From Flabesymbios commensalis (lineage: Eukaryota > Annelida > Polychaeta > Terebellida > Flabelligeridae): a stretch of 64,000 nucleotides of DNA. A program made the position numbers and the translations under genes. This document shows, piece by piece, positions 13,301-23,802 of this stretch (position 1 is the first letter of the stretch; each line of letters opens with the position of its first letter). The stretch is from NCBI GenBank assembly GCA_964017125.1, contig OZ024902.1, positions 38,243,836 to 38,307,835 on the forward strand, in the 5' to 3' direction. Under the pieces are notes generated by a model that did no database searches, had not been told where the DNA came from, and worked only from the letters and a program-made list of their open reading frames with translations.

Positions 13301-16300
13301 TTAAAAAGATGTAACTGAATAATTTTTATATGTCAAATTTCACACAATTTGTAGGCTTCAGAATGTCTGCCATAATGAGACAGTCCTGATGACGGTATCT
13401 CCTCTTGCTGACGTTTGTCCTAACATTGATCAGATGGTGGTTTATCATCTCTAGGACATGTGTATTCGCACTAGCATTGGTTCGATGGTCCATTGACTCA
13501 AGAGTCGACCAAGCCTTAATACAACAATGGGGCAATGTCATGGTTGGATCATCATGTCAGGTCCTGTGCCTCCGCGCTACTAGTAGAACAAGATTGTTTC
13601 TATACCTCACATATTTTGATGACCCTTGGATGCTACCCAGCAAACACGGGGCATTCACCCAATGCTGTTTCAATGTTGGGCCAGCGGCGAAGATGGTGTG
13701 CCAACATTGAATCAGCTTTAGGTGAATGCCTCGTGTTTGCTGGGTAACTGCTGACTCAAATATGTATAGACAGGGCAGACGTTTTTCATGTCATCAGAGG
13801 CTTCAAATCTCAATTCATATTATACATGGCATCACATTATACGCGGGCATATACATTACTTGAGGAATTTATTTGGTGTCATTCTTAGTACAATTTGATT
13901 ATTGATTAGCACTGTTATTGTCTTGGTGACTGTTGGCATATTTAAGAGAAAAGTTACCATTCTAGAAACATAAATATATGTTTGTAGCTATGCTAAATGT
14001 GTTTATGTATGTATCTATTCTGCCCATTTCACTTTTAAAACCCTACCCCTATTTATTTGTCAGGATTTGACAGATTGTAGATACAAATCAGAGTCTCTTA
14101 TACGTGAGCTGCGCTCGAAAGTGTCTGTCTCAGAAGAGGAAGTTCAGAGAAGTAGGCAGGAGCTTTCATCACTGCGACAAAATAGATTAGGACTGGATGC
14201 TGATGTGCAAGAGCAGAGCCGACTGGCAAGCCAGCTGCACACACGAGTGGCTGTTCTAGAACAAGAAGTCAAAGATAAAGAGCAGGTTATGCAGCGCACT
14301 TCTGATTTACTCGGTTCTCACCAGGAGCAAAAGGTACTCTTTTTTTCCTTATGCAGAATTTTTTTATATATATATATTAAGATTTCTGCTGTTTGCTAAT
14401 ACCATTGTGAGTTAAGTGGAGTACAGCTACCAATATGCTGTATTACAATTATATGGGATGCTACTGGCTTATGTGGCGCCAGTCAGCCAATGAAAAGCAA
14501 CAACCCAAATCATTGTTTTGTTCGATCATCATGATTGTGTAAATAATTTACACAGAGTGTCATTTTATACAAATTCGTCAATTGTAATATACAAAGGTCG
14601 AAATAATGAGCAAAATATAAAGTTCTGTTTTTAAATTAGAATTCCGTTCCAAAAGTGGAATTCCATTTTTTCCATCTTCCATCGCCGAAAATCTTTCTCC
14701 CTAATTCTGTGGCTCCTCTTTCTGAATAACTGTAAGACTAGTGATACAATATTTTAGTTATTTTTTTCCACTCGGTTTTGATATTTTCTTGTCACACCTG
14801 GTCACATGATCTTGTTTTGTGACATGAGTTTACAAGACAGAGTCGGGAAGTCAAAACAGATTATTATGAGATGAATATGGTTTTGCTCAAAACCTGAATT
14901 TGTACTATAATTACGGATAAACTCAGGGCAGCAGATTCAGTTTAGCAAGAGTAATAACTATGGATGAGGTAAGTGTCATTTTCAGGATGAAAAATTGTTT
15001 ACATTTTGCCGTGATACAGTTGATTCCTTGTTTAATAAATTAGAGTAACAGGTTACATGTATATGTGGTCGAATCACTATGGCAAAACATATTCAATTTG
15101 ACATGACACTTCTCTAGATATTACCAATGATCTTGTAAATTTCTAAAATATAAAATTTCTGTGAAAAGGAAGAGTGCAATGAATTAAATGGCAGTAGTCC
15201 TATAATGGGTGACAGCAGCAATTTTTAACTTTTAATTAAAAAAGCTGAGCTATTGTAATTGAAGTTCGTGGTGTCGGTATTGGTGTTAACATTTACTTGT
15301 TGGCATAGTTCTGCATGCAAATCAGACAAGTTCAATAATAGTGGCAGGCTATTGTCGAATGTGCTCTTGTGTTAAGTTTTTTACACCAAAATATAAAATA
15401 TTTTTGGAGGGGAAATAAGGAATTTTGAATATGAGTACTATAGCACCACACACATTCTTCGATTTTATGCCACATATATTTTTATTGCCTCAGATAATAT
15501 TAAAGAGGAGGGATGTTACATGGTAATATGATATGGCCACAACAGATGCCAAACAGTATCTTTTGGCTTCTCTTCCAAATATGATATGTTTTTCAATATT
15601 TCACATGCCACTGTGAGTTAAATGGAGTGATTTAAATAATAGCTTTAATAAGTTTGACAACTGTGTACTATGACAGTAATTTTTTATCCCCCGCCCTTAG
15701 GTGGAGGGTGATTTTAGTCACGCCAGGATTCCATCAGGCGTCACGTTTACTTGTGGGCGCAAAAGCTACTGATCAATTTTTTTTGAAATTTTGACATGAT
15801 ATTTCTAGCAACATGGGGATGTGCAAGTATTTTTTTAAAGATGCTACCTAAATTGAAAATGGCCGCCGGATTTCAACCCCCAAATTTCCTGTGGGTGCAC
15901 AAACTTTAAAACTTAGTCAGAATTTTTTCTATCACATTCCCCATGATATGGAGATGTGCAGGTCACTTTTTTATGGTGATATGGAGATGTGCAGGTGACT
16001 TTTTCAAGGTTTTACTGAAATTCAAAATGACTGCCACGGATCAACTTCAATTTTTTTGTCAGGACAAAAACTAAAAAATTTAGTTTGGTCAATGTTTTTT
16101 GAAATTTTAATATCCCATTCCGAGCAACATGGGGATGTGCAAGTGATTTTTCAATGATACTTCCAAAATTCAAAATGCCTTCAGAGGTCAACTCCAAAAT
16201 TTTTTGAGGGCTTAAAAACATAACTCAAATCAGATATTATTCAAATTTACAAAATTTAAAATGACCGCCCTGGATAAACTTCATATTTTTTTGTGGGCAC

Positions 16301-19300
16301 TAAAACTAAAAAAAATTTAAGGCGAAAATTATTCAAATTTCACAATCACATTCCCCACGATATGGAGATGTGCAGGTGATTTTTTTTAGGGTTTTACTGA
16401 AATTCAAAATGACCGCCATGGATTGTGGTCACAAAAACTGAAAAATTGAATACAGAAATAATTCACATTTTACAATCACATTACCCACCATCTAGAGATG
16501 TGCAGGTGATTTTACTGAAATTTAAAATGGCCATTACAAGTCGACTTTTTAAATATTTGTGGGGATGAGGACTTCAGGCCTTGTTATTGTCTGTTTTTGA
16601 TGAGACTGCAGATGGGGACAGTTATCGATACAGCTCCATAATAATTTGATTCATTGCATCTATTATTACCTTATTTCTTGTTAACCTGATATACTTTCAA
16701 TACTTGCTGTATGTTTTACCATGGTTGCAACTTTACTTTTCTGTGTGTATTTAAATGACCAGGAAGTGAACAGTGGGGAATTAAGAATTAATTTCTGAAT
16801 TCTAAAATAAAGTTATGCATGCTCATCTTTGCTTTTCATCCTTACGATGTTTTGATTTCTTCAAACGATAAACATCTTTAGAATTTGATTTGTGTTGTAG
16901 AGGAAGCTTGATGAAGAAGTGGAGAGAAAAAAAAGACATGTGGTTAAGCTAGAAGCGTCCATAAAGACAATGTCAGATGAATTAGTTAAAGGCAATGAAA
17001 TCATCAAAAAGTTACAAGGAGATATAAAGAGTTACCACACCAAGGTGACAGCTGGCTCAGTGATGTGAGCCCTTTGCCTGCCAAACACGACACGTTGACC
17101 CAATGCTGGGCAATATTGGCCCAGCGTCGTAGACAGTGGGCCAACATTAGCCCAGCATTGTGTGAATGTCTTGTGTTTGCTGGGTACCGCTAAGTTATCT
17201 TAGTAAAATTTGTACCTGTTTGAAGTTGTGTCTCGCAACCTCGACCCACAGCTTCAAGTGGGTGAAAATTACTCATATTTGTTTGATTTGACTTAGGAAA
17301 TTAAGTCATTCTTCAGACATGCAAAATGATGCTTTGATGCATCGTCAGGATTTAAGGGATGTTTCAGTCCCCAAAAAATGTCACTCTCATATTGTCAATT
17401 ATTCTAATAATTCAATATGGGAGATGTCTATTTTTCAATGTTTAAATAGATTAATTATTTAAAACTGCAAATTTAAAGCTGGAAAATAGAAGCAAGCAAT
17501 TCGGCAGAGCAAAGGTTAATCAAATGACACAACTTAAAAGCTTAAAATATATATAACTTTGTCATCCGAGCGCCGACATATTTACTTTATAGTACAGCCA
17601 AAATTTGCAAATTTTTTTAGCTTTGTCTATTCTGACAAAACTAATTTAGTGCAATTTATGCTTTTCTGTTTATTGATAATTAGGAAGTATTCAGTGTAGA
17701 ATTGTTAATCACCAAAATAGAAATCCAAAATATTATGTTTGCTTAAATTACATAGCAGTGAATTTTATCACCTCAGCTAAAACTGAGAAACCAGGTTACA
17801 ACGGAACAGGAAAAACTACTAACAGCTAAGAATAGAGAGATGGAAGAATTACGCCAGGAGCTTAGCTCCACAAAAACACAGCTGCAGGATAAGTCACAAG
17901 AGGTGAGTTCCTATTAAGACAAGTGTTGGGTATTTTATATGAAAACAAAAACAGTATAATTAAGATTGTTAATGCTGTAAGTTTAAAACTCTAATACAAT
18001 TATAATTTTTACCGGCTTGAAGTCTGACTCGGTTTAAAACTAAGTGGGAAACGCCACCTTGATTTACAGTGCTACTTAATGTCAAGAGTACAGTAGAACC
18101 TGCTATGAGCAACAACTCTTGGGGCACTGAAATTGGCCTTTTATAACAGGTTGATACTCAAAGGAGGTTCATTGCCTCCGCCAGAAAGGTTATGCTTTTG
18201 GTCGTGTTTTTTTGTCTATTCGTCTGTTGGGCTGTACGTCTAATTACCTAAAAAGTAATGAACGGATTAGCATGAAATTTTTACGAGGAGTGTTTCTTGG
18301 GCAAGCAGCAGTCCATTAGATTTTGGGGATGATCCACATTAGGATCCAGTATCCTGATAACGACCGCTGATTTCGCCATAGGTTTTTGAGTGACTGTCTA
18401 GTTTGTACCGGTATATGAAATGCAATTTTGGGAAATTTCCTAGTCATAGCAGGTTCTACTGTATCACCCTCAAATTTTAAATATAATAAAGGACTTGGAA
18501 ATATATTAAAGTATTGCATTTTCAAGTGAATAAAGTAGCAGTAATCAATAATTTACTTGAGTATTGCTACGCAATGTATTGTATTTCATGTAGTTTTTTT
18601 GATTGAATAATTACACAAATACACAGCTGATCTGTAGCAATGGATTCATCAAATCAGAGTCCAAAGATTCTTTTAACCTTGCTGATTGGAAGGTGCTATT
18701 TGAACTGAAGTGATATTAAGAAGAATTCAAACAATTATAGTCACTCATGCACTAAAAAGTATAAGCATGATCTGCACTTTGTGGTTAACCCTTTCAAGCC
18801 TGAATTTACCATTGTCATCTTCATCCACTACAAGCCGCGAATTGCTATCGCAATTCATGACTTGTAGTGGATGAAAATGATTTGATGTGGTTTAAAAATT
18901 AAAGAAAATGGCCATGATTTGGTAAACCAGTTTATTGGAAATTATCATTCAAAAACCCTTAGTTGTTGGAAAATTAAGTCTGTTTTCAGGGATGTAAAAC
19001 GATGCTTTAATGCATCGTGAGGACTTAAAGGGTTAAGCTGCACTAAAATAAGCTGACTAGAATGGCGAACAATTGTTTGTTGAGTTGGTAGCAGAGCCTG
19101 TTAAGAACAGCCAAAGTTCTGAGAGTTAGCCCTGCTATTGGAGACCACCAGGTGGTTCTAACAGTACTTTTATATAACATTTACATGAATGAACTTTTTA
19201 AAAGAGGACTTGCCTTGAGAGACCGCTTTTTCATCTGAAGAGCATGCATAGTCCATCATCCAGGGCTGTACTGTACCATATTCCCTCTGTCACTGTTTTG

Positions 19301-22300
19301 ATGGTGACATTTTTGATAGTTAATTTTATTCAAATGACATATTGAATAAGGTGATTAAGATAGATACCAATGTGTGAAAAGCGATGCAACTTCTGACATT
19401 TATTTGCATTTTGTATCAAAAAGTAGCTGTATGTTTGCAATTGATATTATTTTCAGAGTCAAAAGTTAGGAGTTGACTTGGAAGCCACATTGCAGAAGTT
19501 AGATGAAAGTCGACAGCTACTTAAAACCAATGAAAATGGTTAGTTTTAATAACAAGATAAATAATCAAATGTTTGACCACCAATAGCGAGTAGATGTATC
19601 ATTTTTAGGCCTCAGTGAATTGATTAATTTCACATTTGCAGTCTTTCCCAATAAGCTCAAAATTTCAGTGGAAGAATAGGTCCTGTGAACTTGAAACTTT
19701 AACCAGGCCGAAATATTTTTTCAGTTCTGTTTGTGGTAAATGGCAGATGCGTACCTAATGATCAAATTAAACTAACCCCCCCAAAAAATCAACGGATTGT
19801 AGGTCCGATGTAGTTGGGAAATACTACATTTGACCTTGTTATAGCCTCTATGACCTTGATTTTTTTTATCCACTATTTTGTTAACACATCACACTTTGAA
19901 ATTATTTTAGACTATCGATCTGAAATTTATACTACACATGTATTACACCAATAGCTCAAATAATTCGATCATTGGAGTAATTTTGGCAAACATGAGGTCA
20001 TGGTGGCCATTTCTAATTTCACACTCATTTTGAGATTTGGTGTGTGTTCTCATACTGTAAATTTTAATATTGACGGTTTAAAAATTGTCCCACACCAAGC
20101 CAAAATGCTGCCAAGCAACCCTTTCCAGGTGGACACTTAAATTGTCATTTTCTCTCACAATTAATATCTAACATGACTGCAATTAGATTTTAAAAGTAGC
20201 GGCCTCGGATAGGGTAGAGTGAAGATCTTTAAAATCAAAGGATTTATTATTAAAACTCGCAGCATCTCATTGTGACATAAATTTTATAATAGTCTTGTGT
20301 TTTATCGTCATCACTGCGTGTATTGATCATGTAAACAGAGCTTAGTCAGAATCATGCAGTCATGTACACACACTGAAACAAGATTTCATTCAGAATGACA
20401 ATTAGGAAGGACAAGTGATATTGTGACTCTTTTCCTGTGTTTGTTCCTGCAGTCATTAACTGGTTGAATAAACAAGTCAATGATATACAGCTGTCGCAAC
20501 AACGTCATGGCCCATTTGAACTGAATTCTACAGCGTCATCAGCAGGCACTGGGCCAAAGGCAATGGTAAGGGAATCACACGTTATCCTAGCTATAGTAAT
20601 ATAGTAACTGCTTAGGTTCAATATCGCACGGTTCAACTGTGTTGTCAGACTGTGGTGTCCAATCAAATCAGTCTTATCATTCATAAAATTATTTTTATGG
20701 ATGCTGATTTAGCTTATTTAGAATATTTCTTTTTAGCTTTGCCAAGGGCAGAGATAATGTTATCAGTTCAATCTGTGGGTGCTGTGATTTCGACATCTTC
20801 ATCTTCTTGTCTCAAACGAGTGAGCTCAGACACTCTACATTAACCCTTTCAGTACGTGGGCCGCCGCCACGACGGCCTGAATGGTGTACACTAAAGTACG
20901 TGGGCCGTCGCCACGACGGCCTAATTATATAAAGTCATACAATAGGGCCGATTATTAGGGCCCAGTATTATGGGGAATATTACTGTCAGTAGTGAAAGTG
21001 TTAAGTGATTAATGTCCAACTACCTGGTCTGAACATTAATTGTTCATGAGAAGTGCGAGACTCCCATATTTTCCAGAAAAAATGACTTTTAGAACATTTC
21101 ATGTTCCCAGAGTGGTATGTACAGTACTATAACATTTCACGGGTTGTGTGTATAGAAGCGTACACAATAGAGACTGGCTGTTCCATCGTTGGAACGCCCC
21201 CCTGCCCCCATTGCATGACTGCATGCCACAGTGAGGAGGGGTGGCGAACAATAGATAGGCCCTTTTCTGACATGATTCCGCTCTAGCAGATATATATGGC
21301 AGTATGTGCTTGCTTTACAAGTAAGCACATACTGATTTGTGTACACTTACAATATAGTAGACTACGGCGGCGTGCGTATATTGAACAGACACCTGTCAGG
21401 CAAATCCCAAAAGTTTGTGCTATGCTGGTGCAATGTTGGACCAATACATGGCTGTGGTTCGTCCAACATCTTCAACGTCAGCCCAGCACTAATCATACAC
21501 GTTACTGTAATGTATTGCGTTTGCTGGGTTCACAATAGTCTCCGCCTTAAACAAAGGCAAGAACCAGTGTTGGCCTAATATGGGACCAGTGTCACAGACG
21601 TTGTGTCAACATTAGAACAACATTACATCGGGTCACTGTACCCTGCCTCCCAACAAACATTGTCCCAATGCTGGTTCAATGTTGGTTCACTGTCCACGAC
21701 GCTGGCCCAACATCGAACCAACAATGGGACAATGTATCGTGTTTGCTGGGCTTAATGAGCCTTCCACGCCAACATTGAACCAACAATGGGACAATGTATC
21801 GTGTTTGCTGGGCTTAATGAGCCTTCCACGCCTGTTTGTTTCACACATTTGGAGGATGTGAACGTCCTATGCAGTATCAACGTCCCGGCAAAGACAACAC
21901 ATTGAAGCAATGTTGGGCCAGCTTAGCAGACGGTGGCCCAGCATTGAGCCAGCATTGGTCCAATGTGCCTTGTTTTAAACAAATTACATAATTTTAAAAA
22001 ATGTTCTATCCGTTTCTGATTTTTTATTTGTATAACGGCTGAAGTATCCATTTTCTGTCAATGCAGCATAACTTCAGCGCTCCATCTTACAGCACTACTG
22101 GGCGACTCCCACCGTCTTCGGGGACTATTTCTTACAACCAAACACATGGTCAGATGAGAATGCCTGCTCCAAGGCAACCACAGGTAAATTTACTAGTCTA
22201 GCATCATGTTCCAAAAAAAAGATAGTTCGTATTGGATTCGACCCCCCCCCTCCCCCTTAATACGAAAGGGCAGAATATGAGAAATTTATAAAATATGACA

Positions 22301-23404
22301 ATAATTTTATTCCACAGGTGAGTTATAACCCAGGGCCAGCTAGGCAGAGCTCAGTACCACAACCATTGGCAAAGAGCAGCCCTATAGGAAGTATTCCAGA
22401 AGAGAAGCAGCACACTGGTGATCATCACGCCTCACCTCCACATCTACAGTCACAGCCAAAAACACTCAGGTAACAAATAGCCTACATACAAAATCAAAAT
22501 GAATATAATATTTCACTGTGCAAAACCGAAAGGCAAAAACGGCAGCTACTGACTTATGGCTTTGCGCAGCAGTACTGTAGTATCCATTTGTTTAGCCTAC
22601 GTCTTAGACAATATAGATCAAGCTAGTGGAGACCATAATAATGTACATTTTAGTAGTAAAATATTATAACATTGCTGAATAATAAATATAGTAAAGGCTG
22701 TTTTCGTGGCAGGCTGACACTGCAGGTGATAGTATATCATCGTGCCTACATTAATTCAAGTTATTGTGTGTCCTGGGGTGTGCTATAATGTATTCTGCCA
22801 GTGAGTAAAATAACTGATGATTTAAAAATGTGCTTTAAAAAAGTGCTTCAAAAAACCCCTAACATGTATGCTTATTTTACTTTAAATATTTCATTTGTAC
22901 ATGTATTTTACTTATATTACATGCTTTGGAATAATTATAATTTATTGTACTGTATATTTTTATCAATAAATAGATATAGGTGTATATAATAATTTTTCAG
23001 AACAAATAGGAATTCAACAGAGATAAATGATATATCTTTTGCTTTCCCAATTTCCCTGAAAAATTATATCACATTAATTCATATTATGTCATATTTCACT
23101 AAAAGGCTACATAATATTTCTGTATTTATTTTTCAATTTTATCAATCTATTTTGAATTATTTTATTTATTGGCAGTGAACCGTTTTTGGATTCTAAATAC
23201 CTGCAACGTGGTGACGACCACCCAGTCAGAACTGGTGTTAGCACTGGTGGCCCGTCACCGATACACTTCACCCCTCCCGCAATCAGTGTGGTAAACAACG
23301 CCACACGCATTCCAAGAGACATTGTACTGCCACACACACAATCCAGGACATCACAACCACCTCTAGCATCAGCATATTTCCCCGGCTCTGCCAGTACATC
23401 ATGA
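4342..23404 (+). CDS. SASS6: Spindle assembly abnormal protein 6 (SAS-6), complete, 15 coding exons
   Basis: SAS-6 forms the nine-fold hub of the centriole cartwheel: N-terminal heads dimerise into a ring and coiled coils form the spokes. Coding exons: 4342-4406, 5659-5719, 6181-6260, 6637-6741, 7993-8161, 11878-12075, 12284-12400, 14064-14333, 16901-17044, 17777-17902, 19457-19538, 20453-20565, 22067-22183, 22318-22469, 23176-23404. All introns are GT-AG, phases agree, and the sum is 2028 nt (675 aa; human protein about 657). The start is the first ATG after an in-frame TGA at 4321-4323. Residues 1-160 are the globular head, with [15 protein letters not shown] and [13 protein letters not shown]; Phe130 matches the head-head interface Phe (F131 in human). 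Residues 161 to about 472 are heptad-rich coiled coil, with [13 protein letters not shown] and [17 protein letters not shown] begins at residue 473. The Ser/Pro-rich tail keeps SKYLQR and ASAYFPG near its end, both seen in vertebrate SASS6. Exon assignments come from recall of the human protein. Confidence 0.96.
4443..4630 (+). mobile_element. TTAA-flanked MITE with CACTTGAGGTTGTG hairpin, intron 1 of SAS-6
   Basis: Flanked by TTAA at 4439-4442 and 4631-4634. A 23-bp subterminal inverted repeat (CCACTTGAGGTTGTG / CACAACCTCAAGTGG) surrounds a TCTCGC...CGAC loop. The same hairpin type occurs at 17218, 40612, 53025, 57520 and 61540. Confidence 0.6.
4635..5658 (+). other. Rest of SAS-6 intron 1
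   Basis: AT-rich sequence with no recognised gene or complete repeat. Part around 5350-5490 (CTCGAAATTAG...TTTCGAGCC) has weak inverted ends and could be an old MITE. Confidence 0.3.
5872..6116 (+). mobile_element. piggyBac-like MITE, CATTTGAAGCTGGAATTGC hairpin subtype
   Basis: TTAA (5868-5871) then CCCTTGTCCTGC; the other end is GCAGGACAAGGG then TCAA. A 20-bp hairpin at about 5919-5957 (TCATTTGAAGCTGGAATTGC and complement) is subterminal. Lies in SAS-6 intron 2. Sister copies at 39724-40120 and, decayed, near 41580. Confidence 0.8.
6742..7992 (+). other. SAS-6 intron 4
   Basis: Mostly unique AT-rich sequence. A repeat-like block at about 7540-7740 has GCATTTATTCTAAACGC and GCGTTTATTAGAGT words plus a G-run. 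No coding exon is recognised. Confidence 0.35.
8162..8865 (+). other. Start of SAS-6 intron 5
   Basis: 8190-8300 is a fragment of the R1 leader (TAGATCGCCT...GAGCTATTG). The rest shows no gene. A CGATCGATATACGG segment near 8508 resembles one near 2257. Confidence 0.35.
8868..9681. mobile_element. Tc1/mariner-like non-autonomous element (TA target), 814 bp
   Basis: Ends are CAGTAGATCCTGT and ACAGGATCTACTG flanked by TA (8866-8867 and 9682-9683). Inside, CAACGACTTTCTG and TCTAACGACTTTTT-type words recur near both ends. No transposase frame is visible. Elements with related ends (CAGTAGAACCTG) lie at 18091 and 61887. Confidence 0.75.
10380..11790 (+). mobile_element. 5'-truncated non-LTR retrotransposon (LINE, Jockey/CR1 group)
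   Basis: An open frame at 10408-11433 (341 aa) is the C-terminal part of a LINE reverse transcriptase: [19 protein letters not shown], the catalytic YADD in [28 protein letters not shown], and the thumb-like [14 protein letters not shown]. The endonuclease and early RT motifs are missing, so it is dead on arrival. The 3' end is a TTATG microsatellite at 11764-11790 after AATAAA. The intact frame suggests a fairly recent insertion into SAS-6 intron 5. No clear target-site duplication was found. Confidence 0.88.
12543..12782 (+). mobile_element. piggyBac-like MITE, AATCTGACGTCT hairpin subtype
   Basis: TTAA at 12539-12542 then CCCTCACAGCGCGGGGATC; right end GCGCTTTAAGAG then TTAA. The hairpin is CGTCAGAATCTGACGTC/GACGTCGGATTCTGACG. 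Intron 7 of SAS-6. Sister copies: 51950-52143 and 59741-59972; 43266-43443 is close in its 3' half. Confidence 0.78.
12787..13635 (+). other. Part of SAS-6 intron 7, no gene recognised
   Basis: 13030-13200 and 13380-13600 are more GC-rich than their surroundings and have short open frames on both strands, but none matches a family I know. They look like decayed repeats. Confidence 0.3.
13636..13744. mobile_element. CCCAGCAAACAC palindromic MITE
   Basis: Terminal inverted repeats CCCAGCAAACACGGGGCATTCA / complement, flanked by TA on both sides (13634-13635, 13745-13746). The core has GTTGGGCCAGCGGC. 109 bp; SAS-6 intron 7. This is one of the best-preserved copies of the family. Confidence 0.85.
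14334..15686 (+). other. SAS-6 intron 8, first part
   Basis: AT-rich with no exon seen. 15215-15320 is another R1 leader fragment (GAGCTATTGTAATTGAAGTT, ...AACATTTACTTGTTGGC). Confidence 0.35.
15687..16590 (+). repeat. Tandem family R2, about 115-bp units
   Basis: Starts CCCCCGCCCTTAGGTGGAGG and ends GGACTTCAGGCCTTGTTA. Inside, alternating half-units 'aacatggggatgtgcaagtg' and 'gatatggagatgtgcaggtg' each precede an AAAATG-GCCGCC-type box. Copies at 30795-32765 and, inverted, 53166-53770 have the same ends and order, so the whole block seems to move as a unit. Confidence 0.8.
17078..17184. mobile_element. CCCAGCAAACAC MITE near the exon 9 donor
   Basis: Left end CTGCCAAACACGACACGTTG, right end TGTCTTGTGTTTGCTGGG. 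It begins 33 bp after SAS-6 exon 9 ends, close to the donor. Confidence 0.8.
17218..17515 (+). mobile_element. TTAA-type MITE remnant with TTGAAGTTGTG hairpin
   Basis: GAAGTTGTGTCTCGC ... CCACAGCTTCAAGTGGG hairpin; the 3' part has GATGCTTTGATGCATCGTCAGG and ends before TTAA at 17516. The left TTAA is not clear. Confidence 0.5.
18091..18461. mobile_element. Mariner-like MITE with a nested repeat
   Basis: CAGTAGAACCTGCTATGA and its complement TCATAGCAGGTTCTACTG are flanked by TA on both sides (18089-18090, 18462-18463). The centre is occupied by another repeat (18175-18400). Confidence 0.85.
18175..18400 (+). repeat. GGTTATGCTTTTGGTCGTG dispersed repeat
   Basis: Contains GAACGGATTAGCATGAAATT, CATTAGATTTTGGGGATGATC and related phrases. 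A diverged copy lies at 30395-30780. Repeats of this wording are widespread in marine invertebrate DNA by recollection; the mechanism is not evident here. Confidence 0.6.
18789..19032 (+). mobile_element. piggyBac-like MITE, CATCCACTACAAGCCGCG hairpin subtype
   Basis: TTAA-CCC at 18785-18791 and GGG-TTAA at 19030-19036, both perfect. The hairpin is TCATCCACTACAAGCCGCGA/complement around ATTGCTATCGCAAT. The 3' half has CGATGCTTTAATGCATCG. SAS-6 intron 10. An inverted sister copy is at 42659-42891 and a fragment at 26064-26190. Confidence 0.88.
19539..20452 (+). other. SAS-6 intron 11
   Basis: 19730-20130 contains 'gaccttgttatagcctctatgacc' and 'aacatgaggtcatggtggcc' phrases that resemble decayed tandem-repeat units. 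No exon is seen. Confidence 0.3.
20844..21000 (+). mobile_element. TTAA-flanked MITE with duplicated GTGGGCCGYCGCCACGACGG
   Basis: TTAA at 20840-20843 and 21001-21004; left end CCCTTTCAGTACGTGGG. The GTACGTGGGCCGCCGCCACG block occurs twice (from 20852 and 20896). The block itself is an imperfect palindrome, GC-rich in an AT-rich setting. Confidence 0.65.
21400..21528. mobile_element. Decayed CCCAGCAAACAC-type MITE
   Basis: Right end GTATTGCGTTTGCTGGG is preserved; the left end is degenerate. SAS-6 intron 12, in a local cluster of three copies. Confidence 0.5.
21648..21832. mobile_element. CCCAGCAAACAC-type MITE with a 62-bp tandem duplication
   Basis: The element runs from about 21648 to 21750. 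The 62-bp segments 21709-21770 and 21771-21832 are almost identical (one substitution seen) and span the right half of the MITE plus flank CTTAATGAGCCTTCCACGCC. This is a recent tandem duplication through a transposon edge. Confidence 0.85.
21885..21976. mobile_element. Decayed CCCAGCAAACAC-type MITE
   Basis: CCCGGCAAAGACAACACATTG ... GTTGGGCCAGC ... GACGGTGGCCCAGC keep the family order. Confidence 0.55.
22308..22324 (+). promoter_or_regulatory. Acceptor of SAS-6 exon 14 fused to a perfect donor consensus (recursive-splice-like site)
   Basis: The 3' splice site of exon 14 reads CACAG followed directly by GTGAGT, so the first six exon bases rebuild an ideal 5' splice site. This arrangement is known from ratchet points and recursive-splicing exons in animals. 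Here the exon (22318-22469, 152 nt, open in the expected frame) seems to be a real coding exon: leaving it out joins exon 13 to exon 15 out of frame. Confidence 0.55.
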
Positions 23405-23461
23405 GGAAACGCCAAATATTGCATTGTGTTATGTAGTTGAAGTGTTTTTTTATGGAGTTAA

Positions 23462-23671
23462 CCCTTGTCCTGCTGGATTAGTTGAATATGGAATTTACTA
23501 ATGTAAATTCCTTCTGCAAATGACGAAAAATATTTTAATTTATCAAAAATGGATATCCTCCAAATTGAATAATTTCATTATACCACACTAATTGAACCTT
23601 TTCTGTCATAATTTTTTTTTTTTAACCAGTTTCAAAACATATATATATGGTACATACCAGCAGCACAAGGG
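23462..23671 (+). mobile_element. piggyBac-like MITE in the SAS-6 3' UTR or just downstream
   Basis: TTAA-CCCTTGTCCTGCTG at 23458-23475 and CAGCAGCACAAGGG-TTAA at 23658-23675. It starts 57 bp after the SAS-6 stop codon. No AATAAA is seen before it; AATACA at about 23767 is a possible poly(A) signal, which would place the MITE inside the 3' UTR. Confidence 0.85.
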
Positions 23672-23802
23672 TTAATTAGGTGATTCATTTTTGTCTGTGT
23701 CGGATTTAGCAAAAATGTTGTCTGTTATTTGTATCAATGTTAATTGTCACCGCATATGTCAAGAAAATACAATCCCCTGCATTTAGTTTGTTCTTATTTT
23801 TA

